Source of the DNA: an uncultured Pelagibacteraceae bacterium
Lineage (GTDB): Bacteria; Pseudomonadota; Alphaproteobacteria; Pelagibacterales; Pelagibacteraceae
Assembly (NCBI GenBank): GCA_902572005.1
Contig: CACGEC010000007.1
Coordinates: forward strand, 1 to 33,060
Reading direction: 5' to 3'
Length of the DNA stretch: 33,060 nt
The position numbers and the translations under genes are program-made. The notes beneath the pieces were generated by a model. It was not told the DNA's origin and did no database searches. It worked only from the letters and a program-made list of their open reading frames with translations. Numbering within the stretch: position 1 is the stretch's first letter; each line of letters begins with the position of its first letter. Of this stretch, positions 1-8,741 are shown piece by piece.

Positions 1-225
1 CCACAAAAAATTGTTGAAGAAAAGGGATTAAAACAACAAAGTGACCCTAAAGCATTAGAGGCTTTGATAGACAAAATTATTAACGATAATAGAGAAAAAG
101 CTGTTGAATATAAACAAGGTAAAGAAAAACTTTTCGGTTTCTTTGTTGGGCAAGCAATGAAAGCCTCTGGTGGTAAAGCCAATCCTCAACTTATAAATGA
201 GATTTTAAAGAAAAAACTTCAGTAG
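1..225 (+). CDS. gatB: Asp/Glu-tRNA(Asn/Gln) amidotransferase subunit B, C-terminal end (partial)
   Basis: The reading frame is open from base 1 and ends at TAG 223-225, giving 74 residues of a protein whose start lies outside the window. It matches the C-terminal GatB/YqeY helical domain: it contains the typical '[16 protein letters not shown]' stretch followed by a short helix ending in 'ILKKKLQ'. GatB is the subunit of the GatCAB complex that activates and amidates Glu-tRNA(Gln) or Asp-tRNA(Asn), and this tail domain contacts the tRNA. The next gene begins one base after the stop codon, so the two are probably co-transcribed. The ORF track omits it because its start is missing. The family call is from remembered motifs and is strong. 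Confidence 0.93.
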   Translation, partial: PQKIVEEKGLKQQSDPKALEALIDKIINDNREKAVEYKQGKEKLFGFFVGQAMKASGGKANPQLINEILKKKLQ

Positions 226-226
226 A

Positions 227-877
227 ATGGGTGCAAACCTTGATATTACAGAAAAGTTACAAAATTATATAAATGATTTTGGATTAGCCCTACATCCAGT
301 TCAAAAAGAGATAATTGATTACAATAAAACTTTAGGTGACATCAAAAGAATGCAGATTGACCCCACTCAATGTCATTTTCTTCACCTAATTATTAAAGTT
401 TCAAATATAAAAAATGTTCTTGAAATTGGAACTTTTACTGGCCTTAGTGCTCTCACAATTTCACTAGCTCTACCTGATGATGGAAAATTAATTGCTCTTG
501 ATAAAAACGAGGAGACAAACAAAATTGCATCTGATTTTTTTAAAAAAGCAAATCAAGATCATAAAATTCAAACAATAATTAAACCAGCTCTTGAAAGCTT
601 AAAAAAATTAAAAAATAATAAATTTGATATGATTTTTATTGATGCAGATAAAATGAATTATAAGGAATATTATGAAAAATCCTTAGAATTATTAAATAAA
701 GGTGGGTTGATCATTATCGATAATGTTTTGTGGCATGGTGAAGTGGCTGATGAAAAAAAAGATGATAAATTTACTATAAATATTAGAGAATTTAATAAAT
801 TTGTATCTGAAGATAAAAGAGTAGAGCAAATCATTATTCCATTAGGTGATGGAATGACTGTTTGTAGGGTTTTATAA
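227..877 (+). CDS. SAM-dependent O-methyltransferase (caffeoyl-CoA O-methyltransferase-like family)
   Basis: A 216-residue class I SAM-dependent methyltransferase of the small cation-dependent O-methyltransferase family (methyltransf_3). The SAM-binding motif I is 'VLEIGTFTGLS' near residues 64-74. The acidic pair in 'FIDADK' (about D139 and D141) and 'DN' at about 165-166 are where the family binds its divalent metal and substrate hydroxyl. Length is typical. The bacterial members methylate catechol-like or tRNA hydroxyuridine substrates. One such member, TrmR in Bacillus, methylates 5-hydroxyuridine in tRNA, which is notable because the next gene is a tRNA uridine hydroxylase. A role as the partner methyltransferase of TrhO is therefore an inference from adjacency, not shown by the sequence. 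Start ATG lies one base after gatB, and its stop overlaps the next ATG. Confidence 0.88.
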   Translation: MGANLDITEKLQNYINDFGLALHPVQKEIIDYNKTLGDIKRMQIDPTQCHFLHLIIKVSNIKNVLEIGTFTGLSALTISLALPDDGKLIALDKNEETNKIASDFFKKANQDHKIQTIIKPALESLKKLKNNKFDMIFIDADKMNYKEYYEKSLELLNKGGLIIIDNVLWHGEVADEKKDDKFTINIREFNKFVSEDKRVEQIIIPLGDGMTVCRVL

Positions 878-1785
878 TGTTTAAAGTTTTTGGTTTTTAT
901 AAATTTGTAAAGGTTAAATCTTTAAAAAAAAACAAAGATTTTTTACAGAAGTTCCTTATTTCAAACTATATTAGAGGAACAATAATCATTGCTAAAGAAG
1001 GATTAAATGGCACCATTTCTGGTAGCATCAAAGATATTGATAAAACTACTAAAAAACTGAAATCTTTATTCTCATTTAAACAATTTGATAGCAGCAATGA
1101 ATCTAAGTCTAAATTTCAGCCTTTTCATAAACCTAAAGTTAAGATCAAAAAAGAAATTGTTCCAATGAATTTAACTATAAATTCTAAAGAAAGAAATATG
1201 AAAACTCATTTAGATCCAAAAGATTGGAATAAATTAATTAAGAATAAAAATACTCACATAATTGATACTAGAAAACCTTTTGAATATAAGGTTGGAACTT
1301 TTAAAAGATCAGTAAATCCAAATGTAAATAACTTCAGAGATTTTCCTAAGTATTTAAATAAGCTCAAGAAAAATAAACCAGTAGCAATGTTTTGTACTGG
1401 TGGAATACGTTGCGAAAAAACTTCTGTTTATTTAAAGAACAAAGGATTTAAAAATATCTATCAGTTAAATGGTGGAATTTTAAATTATCTAAATAAAATA
1501 AAGAAAAATGAAAGTTTGTGGAAAGGTGAATGTTTTGTATTTGATAATAGAATTAGTCTAAAACATGGATTAAAGTTAGGCTCTTATTCTATGTGTAGTG
1601 GATGTAGAATGCCTATATCTTCAAAAGATAAAAGAACAAATAAGTATGAAGAGGGAGTATCTTGCCCAAATTGTTATGATAAATTAACAGAAACTCAAAA
1701 ATCACGTTTTAGAATGAGACAAAGTCAGATATACAAAGCAAAACAATCTGGAAAAAAACATATATTTCAAAAAGAATTTAAATAA
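877..1785 (+). CDS. trhO: tRNA uridine(34) hydroxylase, rhodanese-like
   Basis: A 302-residue TrhO/YceA-type protein, which makes 5-hydroxyuridine at the tRNA wobble position using molecular oxygen. The order is typical: an N-terminal acylphosphatase-like domain (roughly 1-95, with 'IIAKEGLNGTISG'), a rhodanese domain (about 110-215) with active-site loop 'CTGGIRCEK' and the catalytic cysteine near 173, and a C-terminal cysteine-rich tail with 'CSGC' and 'CPNC' pairs that may hold zinc. The ATG overlaps the last base of the methyltransferase stop codon. The pair O-methyltransferase plus TrhO suggests a two-step wobble uridine modification (hydroxylation then methylation); this pairing is inference. 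Confidence 0.92.
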   Translation: MFKVFGFYKFVKVKSLKKNKDFLQKFLISNYIRGTIIIAKEGLNGTISGSIKDIDKTTKKLKSLFSFKQFDSSNESKSKFQPFHKPKVKIKKEIVPMNLTINSKERNMKTHLDPKDWNKLIKNKNTHIIDTRKPFEYKVGTFKRSVNPNVNNFRDFPKYLNKLKKNKPVAMFCTGGIRCEKTSVYLKNKGFKNIYQLNGGILNYLNKIKKNESLWKGECFVFDNRISLKHGLKLGSYSMCSGCRMPISSKDKRTNKYEEGVSCPNCYDKLTETQKSRFRMRQSQIYKAKQSGKKHIFQKEFK

Positions 1786-1793
1786 GGATATTT

Positions 1794-3164
1794 TTGTCTA
1801 CTTCATACAAGCTTACTAAAGATCCAATATGGTTTTTACTTCGTAAAGTCACAATACCTGCAAGCGTAGGATCTCTTTTTCAAACATTTTATAATCTAGT
1901 TGACACTTGGTTTGCAGGAAAAATCTCAGCAGAAGCAATAGGTGCGATAGCTAAATCATTTCCAATCTATTTTACTATAATTGCTGTTGGAGTTGGAATA
2001 GGTGCTGCTACTAATGCAATGATTGGTAATTCTATCGGTGAAAAAAAAGAAAGAGTAGCTTCTATGTATATTGCCCAATCTTTAATTTTTGCTTTAGTAG
2101 TTTCAATTATAGTAACAATTTTTGGTTTAAATGCCTCTAATTTTCTTCTTGGTGTTATGGGATCTGATGAGGCAGGGATATCTTTAACGAGAGAATATCT
2201 AGACATAATTTTTTATGGAACTTTTATTGTATTGATACAAATATCTTTAAATGGAACGTTAAATGCTCAAGGTGATACAAAAAGTTATAGAAATGTTTTA
2301 ATATTTAGTTTTTTCTTAAATATTTTTTTAAACCCACTTTTTATATGGGGATATGGAATTGTCCCAGCATTTGGTATAGCTGGACTTGCTATAGCAACAG
2401 TAATTTCACAATTTATCGGAACAGTATATTTAGCCTATAAAGTTAATAATTGTAAAATTAGAGAATACTTAAGATTAAAATGTTTTATTCCTAAGTATGA
2501 ATATCTAAATCCCTTAACAAGACAGTCAGTCCCTGTTATGTTTAGTATGTTGTTTATTGGAGTTGGAATTTTTAATATCTTATATTTTATTGGACAGTTT
2601 GGTGATTTAGCTACTGCAGGATATGGAGCAGCATTAAGAGTAGAGCAAGTTTTTTTACTTCCAGTAATTGGATTGAATACAGCAGTCCTATCTATAGGCG
2701 GTCAAAACTTTGGTGCAAAAGCTTATAATAGGATAAGAGAATTATATACAAAGGCATTATTTTTTGGATCTTCTTTTATGGCTGTTGCTGGAATAATATT
2801 ATTTTTTGGTGCTGAGTTTTTCGTATCTTTATTTACAGACAATCAAGAAGCAATAAAACATGGTGCAATTTATTTAAAAGTTGCAGCTCTAATTGGACCA
2901 ATTTATCCAGTGTTCTTTATTACTACAGCAGTATTTCAAGCAGTTAAAAAACCTCTTTATAGTCTTTATTTAAGTATTCTAAGATTAACAGCTTTTCCTT
3001 TTCTAAGCTTATGGTACGTAATTAATATCAGGGGTGGTGATTATGAGGATATTTTCTACACAATCATGGCTACAAATTGGGCTATGGGAATTGCTGTTTT
3101 GATATTTATTGGTTATTTTCTAAATAATGTTTTTAAACAAAATAAAACTCTTTTTAGTTATTAG
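1794..3164 (+). CDS. MATE family efflux transporter
   Basis: A 456-residue polytopic membrane protein with about twelve hydrophobic segments arranged as two similar halves, the layout of the multidrug and toxin extrusion (MATE) family. Family-like stretches include the N-terminal 'IPASVGSLFQTFYNLVDTWFAG' region and a second-half counterpart near 'RQSVPVMFSM'. MATE proteins export cationic or other small molecules using H+ or Na+ gradients; the substrate here cannot be read from sequence. The start is TTG at 1794-1796, supported by an AAGGA-like ribosome site at about 1784-1788, and gives the first residues 'MSTSYKLTKDPI'. It ends inside the next gene, overlapping it by 38 bases. Eight bases separate it from trhO. 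Confidence 0.9.
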   Translation: MSTSYKLTKDPIWFLLRKVTIPASVGSLFQTFYNLVDTWFAGKISAEAIGAIAKSFPIYFTIIAVGVGIGAATNAMIGNSIGEKKERVASMYIAQSLIFALVVSIIVTIFGLNASNFLLGVMGSDEAGISLTREYLDIIFYGTFIVLIQISLNGTLNAQGDTKSYRNVLIFSFFLNIFLNPLFIWGYGIVPAFGIAGLAIATVISQFIGTVYLAYKVNNCKIREYLRLKCFIPKYEYLNPLTRQSVPVMFSMLFIGVGIFNILYFIGQFGDLATAGYGAALRVEQVFLLPVIGLNTAVLSIGGQNFGAKAYNRIRELYTKALFFGSSFMAVAGIILFFGAEFFVSLFTDNQEAIKHGAIYLKVAALIGPIYPVFFITTAVFQAVKKPLYSLYLSILRLTAFPFLSLWYVINIRGGDYEDIFYTIMATNWAMGIAVLIFIGYFLNNVFKQNKTLFSY

Positions 3165-3606
3165 CATTTGCCTAATATTTTTTTTTCTTACTTATTTTGA
3201 TGTTAAATCAAGTGAATTAAAAATAATTGATGGAGATACTATTCATTTAAATGGTGAAAAAATACGTTTTAGCGGTATCGATACACCAGAAATCAAGCAA
3301 ACATGCAACAAGAATAATGAAGTTATAAAATGTGGTATTCAAGCTAGAAAATTATTAGTCAAAATTATTGGTAATAATAAAGTTAATTGTGTTAGAGAGG
3401 GAAAAGATCGCTACAAAAGAACATTAGCTGAATGTTTTGTAAATAATTTAAGTTTATCAAGTTATCTAGTAAAAAATGGATATGCATTTGCATATAGAAA
3501 ATATTCTAAGAAATTTATTGCAGATGAAGATTTTGCAAGATCAAATAACTTAGGTATGTGGTCTATGAATTTTGAATATCCATGGGATTGGAGAAAAAAA
3601 AATTAA
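3127..3606 (+). CDS. SNase-like (thermonuclease) domain protein, N-terminal signal or anchor
   Basis: A 159-residue protein with a hydrophobic N-terminus (about residues 8-23) followed by a staphylococcal-nuclease-like domain. The active-site pattern is complete by position: 'DGDT' (D35, D37), R47 and E55 in 'IRFSGIDTPE' (R to E spacing of eight as in the nuclease), D52, and R98 in 'DRYKRTLAE'. It therefore probably is a catalytically competent Ca2+-dependent nuclease acting outside the cytoplasm, perhaps for scavenging of nucleic acid; the physiological role is inference. Two cysteines near 60 and 69 could form a disulfide. The start ATG lies 38 bases inside the MATE gene, implying translational coupling. 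Its stop codon interlocks with that of the convergent permease gene. Confidence 0.9.
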   Translation: MFLNKIKLFLVISICLIFFFLTYFDVKSSELKIIDGDTIHLNGEKIRFSGIDTPEIKQTCNKNNEVIKCGIQARKLLVKIIGNNKVNCVREGKDRYKRTLAECFVNNLSLSSYLVKNGYAFAYRKYSKKFIADEDFARSNNLGMWSMNFEYPWDWRKKN

Positions 3607-4334
3607 TCCTTTTTTAATTTTTTCTCTAACTTTCTCACTAAAAAAGAAACAATTAATATTAAAATCAAATACTCTAAGATTAAAAAGGTATATATTTCTA
3701 ATGGTCGGTAAGTAGTAACTACCAGCTCATTTGCTTTTCTTGTTAAATCACCAATTCCTATTATCGATACTAATGATGACATTTTTAATACATAGACAAA
3801 TTGATTACCAATTGCTGGTAAAATATTCTTAATTGCCTGAGGAAGAATAACTAACTTTAATTTTCTAAAAAAATTTAGTCCTAAAGAGCTTCCTGCTTCC
3901 CATTGAGATTTTTTGATTGAATTTATTCCTGCCCTAAAAATTTCTGCTTGAAAAGCACTTTCACTAATTGATAAGGCAATAATTCCTGAAACAAAGGGAC
4001 TAAAGCTTATTCCAGTCATTATAGGTAAACCATAGTAAATCCATAGGATTAAAACTAAAAGGGGGATAGCTCTTACTATTTCAACGTATCCAATATTTAA
4101 ATAAGTTAAAAATTTGCTTTTTGCTAAAGAAGGAACAGCAACAATAAAACCAATGATCATTGAAATAATTATTGAAACTACTGAAATATAAATAGTTGTA
4201 GTTAATCCACTTAATAAAAATTTTAGATTAGTTAATCCTTCGACATTGTTTGGTGATAAAATCAACCAATTAAGTTCATTTTTACCACAAGAGGTTAAAG
4301 GTAGTATCAGAAGTAAAAAAAATAAATTTCTCAC
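3603..4334 (-). CDS. Polar amino-acid-type ABC transporter permease (HisM/ArtQ-like)
   Basis: A 243-residue inner-membrane permease of the polar amino acid uptake class. After an N-terminal extension it has about five transmembrane helices, and it carries the EAA cytoplasmic loop that contacts the ATPase ('SQWEAGSSLGL' followed by 'VILPQAIKNILP'). Unusually, it begins with a short hydrophobic stretch ending in 'LPLTSCG', which looks like a lipoprotein signal with a lipobox cysteine near residue 16. It follows the binding-protein gene by 40 bases on the same strand, so the two likely form one transporter; no ATP-binding subunit is encoded nearby. It may be transcribed as the last gene of the sox operon. 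Substrate unknown. Confidence 0.88.
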   Translation of the reverse strand: MRNLFFLLLILPLTSCGKNELNWLILSPNNVEGLTNLKFLLSGLTTTIYISVVSIIISMIIGFIVAVPSLAKSKFLTYLNIGYVEIVRAIPLLVLILWIYYGLPIMTGISFSPFVSGIIALSISESAFQAEIFRAGINSIKKSQWEAGSSLGLNFFRKLKLVILPQAIKNILPAIGNQFVYVLKMSSLVSIIGIGDLTRKANELVVTTYRPLEIYTFLILEYLILILIVSFLVRKLEKKLKKD

Positions 4335-4374
4335 TCTCTGATTTATAAAGAATTAAAAATTAATTACTAATTGA

Positions 4375-5142
4375 TTATAAGCTTTTTAGATTATATTTCG
4401 CTAATAACTTAGTAAAGAAACCTGATGACTTTTTATTTTTTATCCAATCATTAACGTAATTGTTCCATTTGTTATCACCTTTAGGAACCATCATCGCCAA
4501 AAAGGCTGGATTTTTTTCTCCATCAGGAACTATTGCTAATTGTGGGTACTTGATAACTAGTTTATTTGCCTCTGTAGAACTTGTAATATTTCCATCTGCT
4601 CTTCCAGCTAAAACTTCTTGAAAATCTCTAGCAGGTGCTTCAACTGAATTTAATTTTGATTTTGGAAAAAATTCTTTTGCTTTCTCCTCTTGTGACGTAC
4701 CAAGAGTAGTTGCAATAGTTACATTAGAGTTGTTAAGCGAGTTCCACGTTGGAAACTTCTTTAAATTCTTTTTTAACACTAATGGAACTGTTCCATATTT
4801 GTAATAAGTGTCAGTAAAACCTGCAACCTCAGCTCTTTTAGGAGTTTTCGTTACACTTGTAGAAATGTCATATCTTTCAGATGTAATACCTGAAACTATT
4901 GTTTTCCATTCAGCAGGTACAAATTCTACTTTCACACCCATATCTTTTGCTAATTCATTCATTACATCAATATCAAATCCTTTGTATTTATTTGTAGCTG
5001 GATCCTTCATTGTCATAGGATCCCAATCACCTGTAGTTCCAACTTTTAAAACTCCAGCTGATAAAATTTTATCTAAATTCGACTCTGCGTTTAAAGAAAA
5101 GGGTAAAAAAGCAAATAATGCTATAAGAAATAATTTTTTCAT
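4375..5142 (-). CDS. Periplasmic solute-binding protein family 3, PheC-like
   Basis: A 255-residue extracytoplasmic protein with a clear signal peptide (about residues 1-19, 'LPFSLNAES'). The body is a type II periplasmic binding fold of the amino-acid binding family (SBP_bac_3): '[18 protein letters not shown]' and the carboxylate-gripping arginine in '[10 protein letters not shown]'. The opening '[20 protein letters not shown]' and the later '[17 protein letters not shown]' also resemble cyclohexadienyl dehydratase PheC, an enzyme derived from this fold, so an enzymatic role cannot be excluded. Next to a matching permease gene, a transport role is the simpler reading. It follows soxG by 34 bases on the same strand. 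Candidate ligands from context are glycine, sarcosine or other small amino compounds, but this is inference. Confidence 0.88.
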   Translation of the reverse strand: MKKLFLIALFAFLPFSLNAESNLDKILSAGVLKVGTTGDWDPMTMKDPATNKYKGFDIDVMNELAKDMGVKVEFVPAEWKTIVSGITSERYDISTSVTKTPKRAEVAGFTDTYYKYGTVPLVLKKNLKKFPTWNSLNNSNVTIATTLGTSQEEKAKEFFPKSKLNSVEAPARDFQEVLAGRADGNITSSTEANKLVIKYPQLAIVPDGEKNPAFLAMMVPKGDNKWNNYVNDWIKNKKSSGFFTKLLAKYNLKSL

Positions 5143-5176
5143 GTTTCTTAATAACTTATTTAAAATTTAAATGAGA

Positions 5177-5740
5177 CTATAATCTTGACGCACTATCATT
5201 TATCCATGAGAATAAATGTTGTGAAAATGAGCGTCTAACAAATAGATTTACCTCATTTTGATTTTGACTATGAATAATCACATCAATTTTAGCGAGAATC
5301 GTTTGAACAACTGAACCTTTTTTGTGTCTAAAATCATTGAAATTAAAAGGAGACCCAGTCTCAAATAAATCAAAAATTTTATCACCTTTTATATTTATTA
5401 AAACAAATTGATCAGTAATATCTGTCACAGCTCCTAAATTTTTTTTTGATATATTTTTGTTCAGTAAATTTTCTGTATCATAGTCATTATTTTTAGAGTT
5501 TAAGGTCTCATTAGAGTAAATCATCCATTCATCCGGGCTTAGCCAAAGAGCAGTTAATTTTTGACTTCTTGAAGATGTATTAGACTCAGTAGGTAATAAT
5601 AAATTTAATGATTTACCTATTGCTGATAGAAATTCTCTTTTTTTACCTCTAACGATTAATTTCATGACAGGTTTAATTTCTTTCATTTGCAAACCTGAGT
5701 ATGATTTCTCTTCAGTTATCACATTTGTGTAATTAAGCAT
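5177..5740 (-). CDS. soxG: Sarcosine oxidase, gamma subunit
   Basis: A 187-residue protein in the position and size range of the gamma subunit of heterotetrameric sarcosine oxidase. The sequence has the family feel of the GcvT-like fold shared with the alpha C-terminus, including 'ALWLSPDEWMIYS' and 'VTDITDQFVLINIKGDKIFDLF', and the C-terminal 'SFSQHLFSWINDSA'. The subunit is structural: it packs against the alpha chain and has no cofactor of its own. Its start overlaps the end of soxA by eight bases, so translation is likely coupled. It is the least conserved of the four subunits, and the assignment leans on the operon context as well as sequence. Confidence 0.93.
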   Translation of the reverse strand: MLNYTNVITEEKSYSGLQMKEIKPVMKLIVRGKKREFLSAIGKSLNLLLPTESNTSSRSQKLTALWLSPDEWMIYSNETLNSKNNDYDTENLLNKNISKKNLGAVTDITDQFVLINIKGDKIFDLFETGSPFNFNDFRHKKGSVVQTILAKIDVIIHSQNQNEVNLFVRRSFSQHLFSWINDSASRL

Positions 5741-8738
5741 TTAATCTCTTATTCTCCTTGTCAAAAAAAACTGGGTCTGCAACAGTAACATTTATTTGTT
5801 TATTTTCCATTGGGATGATTAATTTTTGACCCATCATATTTTTTCCACCTCTCACAACTCCAAGAGCAATAGATTTTTTTAAGTTTGGACTGTAATAACT
5901 TGAAGTTACATGACCCAACATTTCAATTGGTGATTTTTTAATGTCAGCTACAATTTGTGCACCTTCTTCTAAAACTTCATCAGGATTTTCTGTAAGCAGA
6001 CCAACTAATTGTTTTCTATCTTCTTTTATTGTATCAGATCTATACAAAGATCTTTTTCCTATAAAATCGTATTTCTTTTTACTAACTATCCAGTCCATCT
6101 GTAAATCAATTGGAGTCATAGTTGCATCAGTATCTTGACCAACAATAATAAATCCTTTTTCAGCTCTTAATAAATGCATAGTTTCAGTACCGTATGGAGT
6201 AATATTAAATTCTTTTCCTATTTCCATGCATTTCTCCCAAACCGATTTACCATAATTGGCTTGAATATTTATTTCGTAGCTATGTTCCCCTGTAAAACTT
6301 ATTCTCATCACTCTACATTTAATTTCACCAATTTTTGCATTTTTAAAAGACATATGAGGAAAATTTTCATCTGAGAAATCAAGGTCAGGAATTACTTGAG
6401 AGACAATCTTCTTACTATTTGGTCCACAAACACTGACCGTTGCATAGTGGTCGGTTACAGATGTTAAGTAAACATCTAATTCAGGCCATTCTGTTTGTAA
6501 ATAATCTTCTAGTTTTCCTAAAACAGTTGCAGCACCTCCAGTTGTAGTTGTCATTATATAATGATTTTCATCTAATCTTGTTGTTACACCATCATCATAA
6601 ACCATACCGTCTTCATTAAGCATTAATCCATATCGGCATTTTCCAATTGCGAGTTTTGACCAAGCGTTTGTATAAACTCTATTCAAAAATTCAGAGGCAT
6701 CAGTTCCTTGAATGTCAATTTTCCCCAAAGTAGATGCATCTAATATACCAGCATTGTCTCTAGCAGCTTTGCTTTCTCTTTGAACTGCATCATGCATACT
6801 TTCACCGTTTTTTGGATAATACCAAGCTCTCTTCCATTGACCTACATTTTCAAATTCAGCTTTATTTTGAACATGCCATTCATGTATTGGAGTTTTTCTA
6901 AATATATCAAAATACTCACCCACATTTCTTCCAACTATTGTTCCAAAAGTAAGAGGAGTGTAAGGAGGTCTAAATGTTGTCGTGCCAAGTTCACCCATTT
7001 TAGAACCTGCTGTTTCAGAAATAATTCCTAAAGCATGCATATTACCAAGTTTACCTTGATCAGTACCCATTCCAGTAGTTGTGTATCTTTTTACATGTTC
7101 TATTGATCTAAAACCTTCTCTTAAAGCTAATTTAATATCTTTTGCTGTAGCATCATTTTGGTAATCAACAAAAGGTTTTGTTTTTCCAATAACTTTATCT
7201 GAGGGTAACAACCATATGTTTCTTTTTGATTTATTAAATGAAGACTTAACTTCTAAATTTTCATAGTTTGTTTCTTTTAAATTTAAAAATTCTTTAAGGA
7301 TTTGCGGAGTGTTTGATAATATTTCATCTAAAGTAAAATCTCCATTACAAGAACCAATGCTAATTTGATCTGAAGAATAAACATCTGGTATAAAGACTTG
7401 ATCTTCATTTCTAAATTTCAATTTTCCACCAGACTGTGTAAAGAGATGTACTGCTGGTGTCCAGCCACCAGAAATTCCTAAACAGTCACAAGAAATAGAT
7501 TTTTTGGCACCAATAACTTTTTGACCATCTTTAGAAAGCTGCATAATTGAAATTTTGTTAATTCTTTTATACCCAAAGGTATCAACAACAGTATATCCTT
7601 TAAAAATTTTAATATTATTTTTTTCAGTTTCTTTAATTAAACTTGAGTCAATTTCTTCTCTGTTATCGATAATTGCCTCAATATTTATTCCTCTTTGAAT
7701 TAAACTAATTGCAGTTTCATAAGCACTATCATTATTTGTAAATAAAACATTTTTTTCTCCACATGCTACCCCAAAAAAGTTTGCATATTTTTCTACGGCA
7801 GAGGAAAGTAAAATGCCCGGTCGGTCATTATTATCAAAAATTAATGGCCTTTCTAAAGATCCTGTAGCAGTAATAACTTTTTTCGCTCTAATTTTAAGTA
7901 ATCTTTGACGAATTTTATTGTTTCTTTGATTTAAAGGTAAATGATCTGTTAAATTTTCTCTAGCAAGTAAAAAGTTATATCCATGGAACGCTGCTACACT
8001 TGTTCTTATTTTAATTTCTAAATTTTCAATCTTTTTAATTTCATTTATCTCTTTATCTAACCATGAGCTTGATGTTTGGTTATTAATTTTGAAATGTTCT
8101 GAATTTTGATAAATCGTTGAACCTCCTAGATAAGATTTTTCATCTACCAAAAGAGTTTTAAATCCATTTTTTGCAGCAGTTTTTGCTGCCATAATTCCAG
8201 AAATACCAGCTCCAACAACCAATACATCGCAATGATAATATTTATGTTCATAAATATCTGGATCAGGTTCTGTTGGTGACTTGCCTAATCCTGCAGATTT
8301 TCTAATAAAATATTCATATTTTTCCCAGAAGCTTGCAGGCCACATGAAAGTCTTATAATAAAAACCTGCGGGCAATACTGGGCTTAATAAGTTATTTATC
8401 CCACCTATATCAAAATTTACACTTGGCCAACAATTTTGACTTGAAGCTTCAAGTCCTTCATAGATCTCTATTTCTGTAGCTCTCACATTAGGCTCTGTTC
8501 TTGAAGTATCACTGTGTAGTTGAACAATAGCATTCGGCTCTTCTGAACCAGCAGTCATTATTCCTCGAGGTCTGTGATATTTAAAACTTCTTCCAACCAA
8601 ATGAATATCATTAGCTAAAAGGGCAGAAGCTAACGTGTCTCCCTTATATCCATAATAAGTTTTTCCATTAAATTTGAATGAAACTTTATATGTTTCATCT
8701 ATAAATTTACTTGTTTTAACTCTTAAATTTTTTGTCAT
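5733..8738 (-). CDS. soxA: Sarcosine oxidase, alpha subunit
   Basis: A 1001-residue alpha subunit, full length for the family. Domains in order: an N-terminal ferredoxin-like Fer2_4 domain without a cluster ('YYGYKGDTLASALLANDI', about 20-90), a dinucleotide-binding domain with 'VLVVGAGISGIMAAK' near 172-186 that holds NAD+, and a C-terminal aminomethyltransferase (GcvT-like) region from about 600 onward that binds tetrahydrofolate ('GKCRYGLMLNEDGMVYDDGV', 'LLRAEKGFIIVGQDTD'). The complex oxidises sarcosine to glycine, captures the methyl group as 5,10-methylene-tetrahydrofolate and makes H2O2. Three bases separate it from soxD and it overlaps soxG by eight bases. In SAR11 this step is known to feed glycine and one-carbon pools from methylated amines. 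Confidence 0.97.
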   Translation of the reverse strand: MTKNLRVKTSKFIDETYKVSFKFNGKTYYGYKGDTLASALLANDIHLVGRSFKYHRPRGIMTAGSEEPNAIVQLHSDTSRTEPNVRATEIEIYEGLEASSQNCWPSVNFDIGGINNLLSPVLPAGFYYKTFMWPASFWEKYEYFIRKSAGLGKSPTEPDPDIYEHKYYHCDVLVVGAGISGIMAAKTAAKNGFKTLLVDEKSYLGGSTIYQNSEHFKINNQTSSSWLDKEINEIKKIENLEIKIRTSVAAFHGYNFLLARENLTDHLPLNQRNNKIRQRLLKIRAKKVITATGSLERPLIFDNNDRPGILLSSAVEKYANFFGVACGEKNVLFTNNDSAYETAISLIQRGINIEAIIDNREEIDSSLIKETEKNNIKIFKGYTVVDTFGYKRINKISIMQLSKDGQKVIGAKKSISCDCLGISGGWTPAVHLFTQSGGKLKFRNEDQVFIPDVYSSDQISIGSCNGDFTLDEILSNTPQILKEFLNLKETNYENLEVKSSFNKSKRNIWLLPSDKVIGKTKPFVDYQNDATAKDIKLALREGFRSIEHVKRYTTTGMGTDQGKLGNMHALGIISETAGSKMGELGTTTFRPPYTPLTFGTIVGRNVGEYFDIFRKTPIHEWHVQNKAEFENVGQWKRAWYYPKNGESMHDAVQRESKAARDNAGILDASTLGKIDIQGTDASEFLNRVYTNAWSKLAIGKCRYGLMLNEDGMVYDDGVTTRLDENHYIMTTTTGGAATVLGKLEDYLQTEWPELDVYLTSVTDHYATVSVCGPNSKKIVSQVIPDLDFSDENFPHMSFKNAKIGEIKCRVMRISFTGEHSYEINIQANYGKSVWEKCMEIGKEFNITPYGTETMHLLRAEKGFIIVGQDTDATMTPIDLQMDWIVSKKKYDFIGKRSLYRSDTIKEDRKQLVGLLTENPDEVLEEGAQIVADIKKSPIEMLGHVTSSYYSPNLKKSIALGVVRGGKNMMGQKLIIPMENKQINVTVADPVFFDKENKRLNA

Positions 8739-8741
8739 TAT

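Noticed and set aside
4808-5170. 120-residue plus-strand ORF opposite the binding-protein gene
   Set aside because: Antisense shadow of a clear signal-peptide-bearing protein; no ribosome site or family resemblance.
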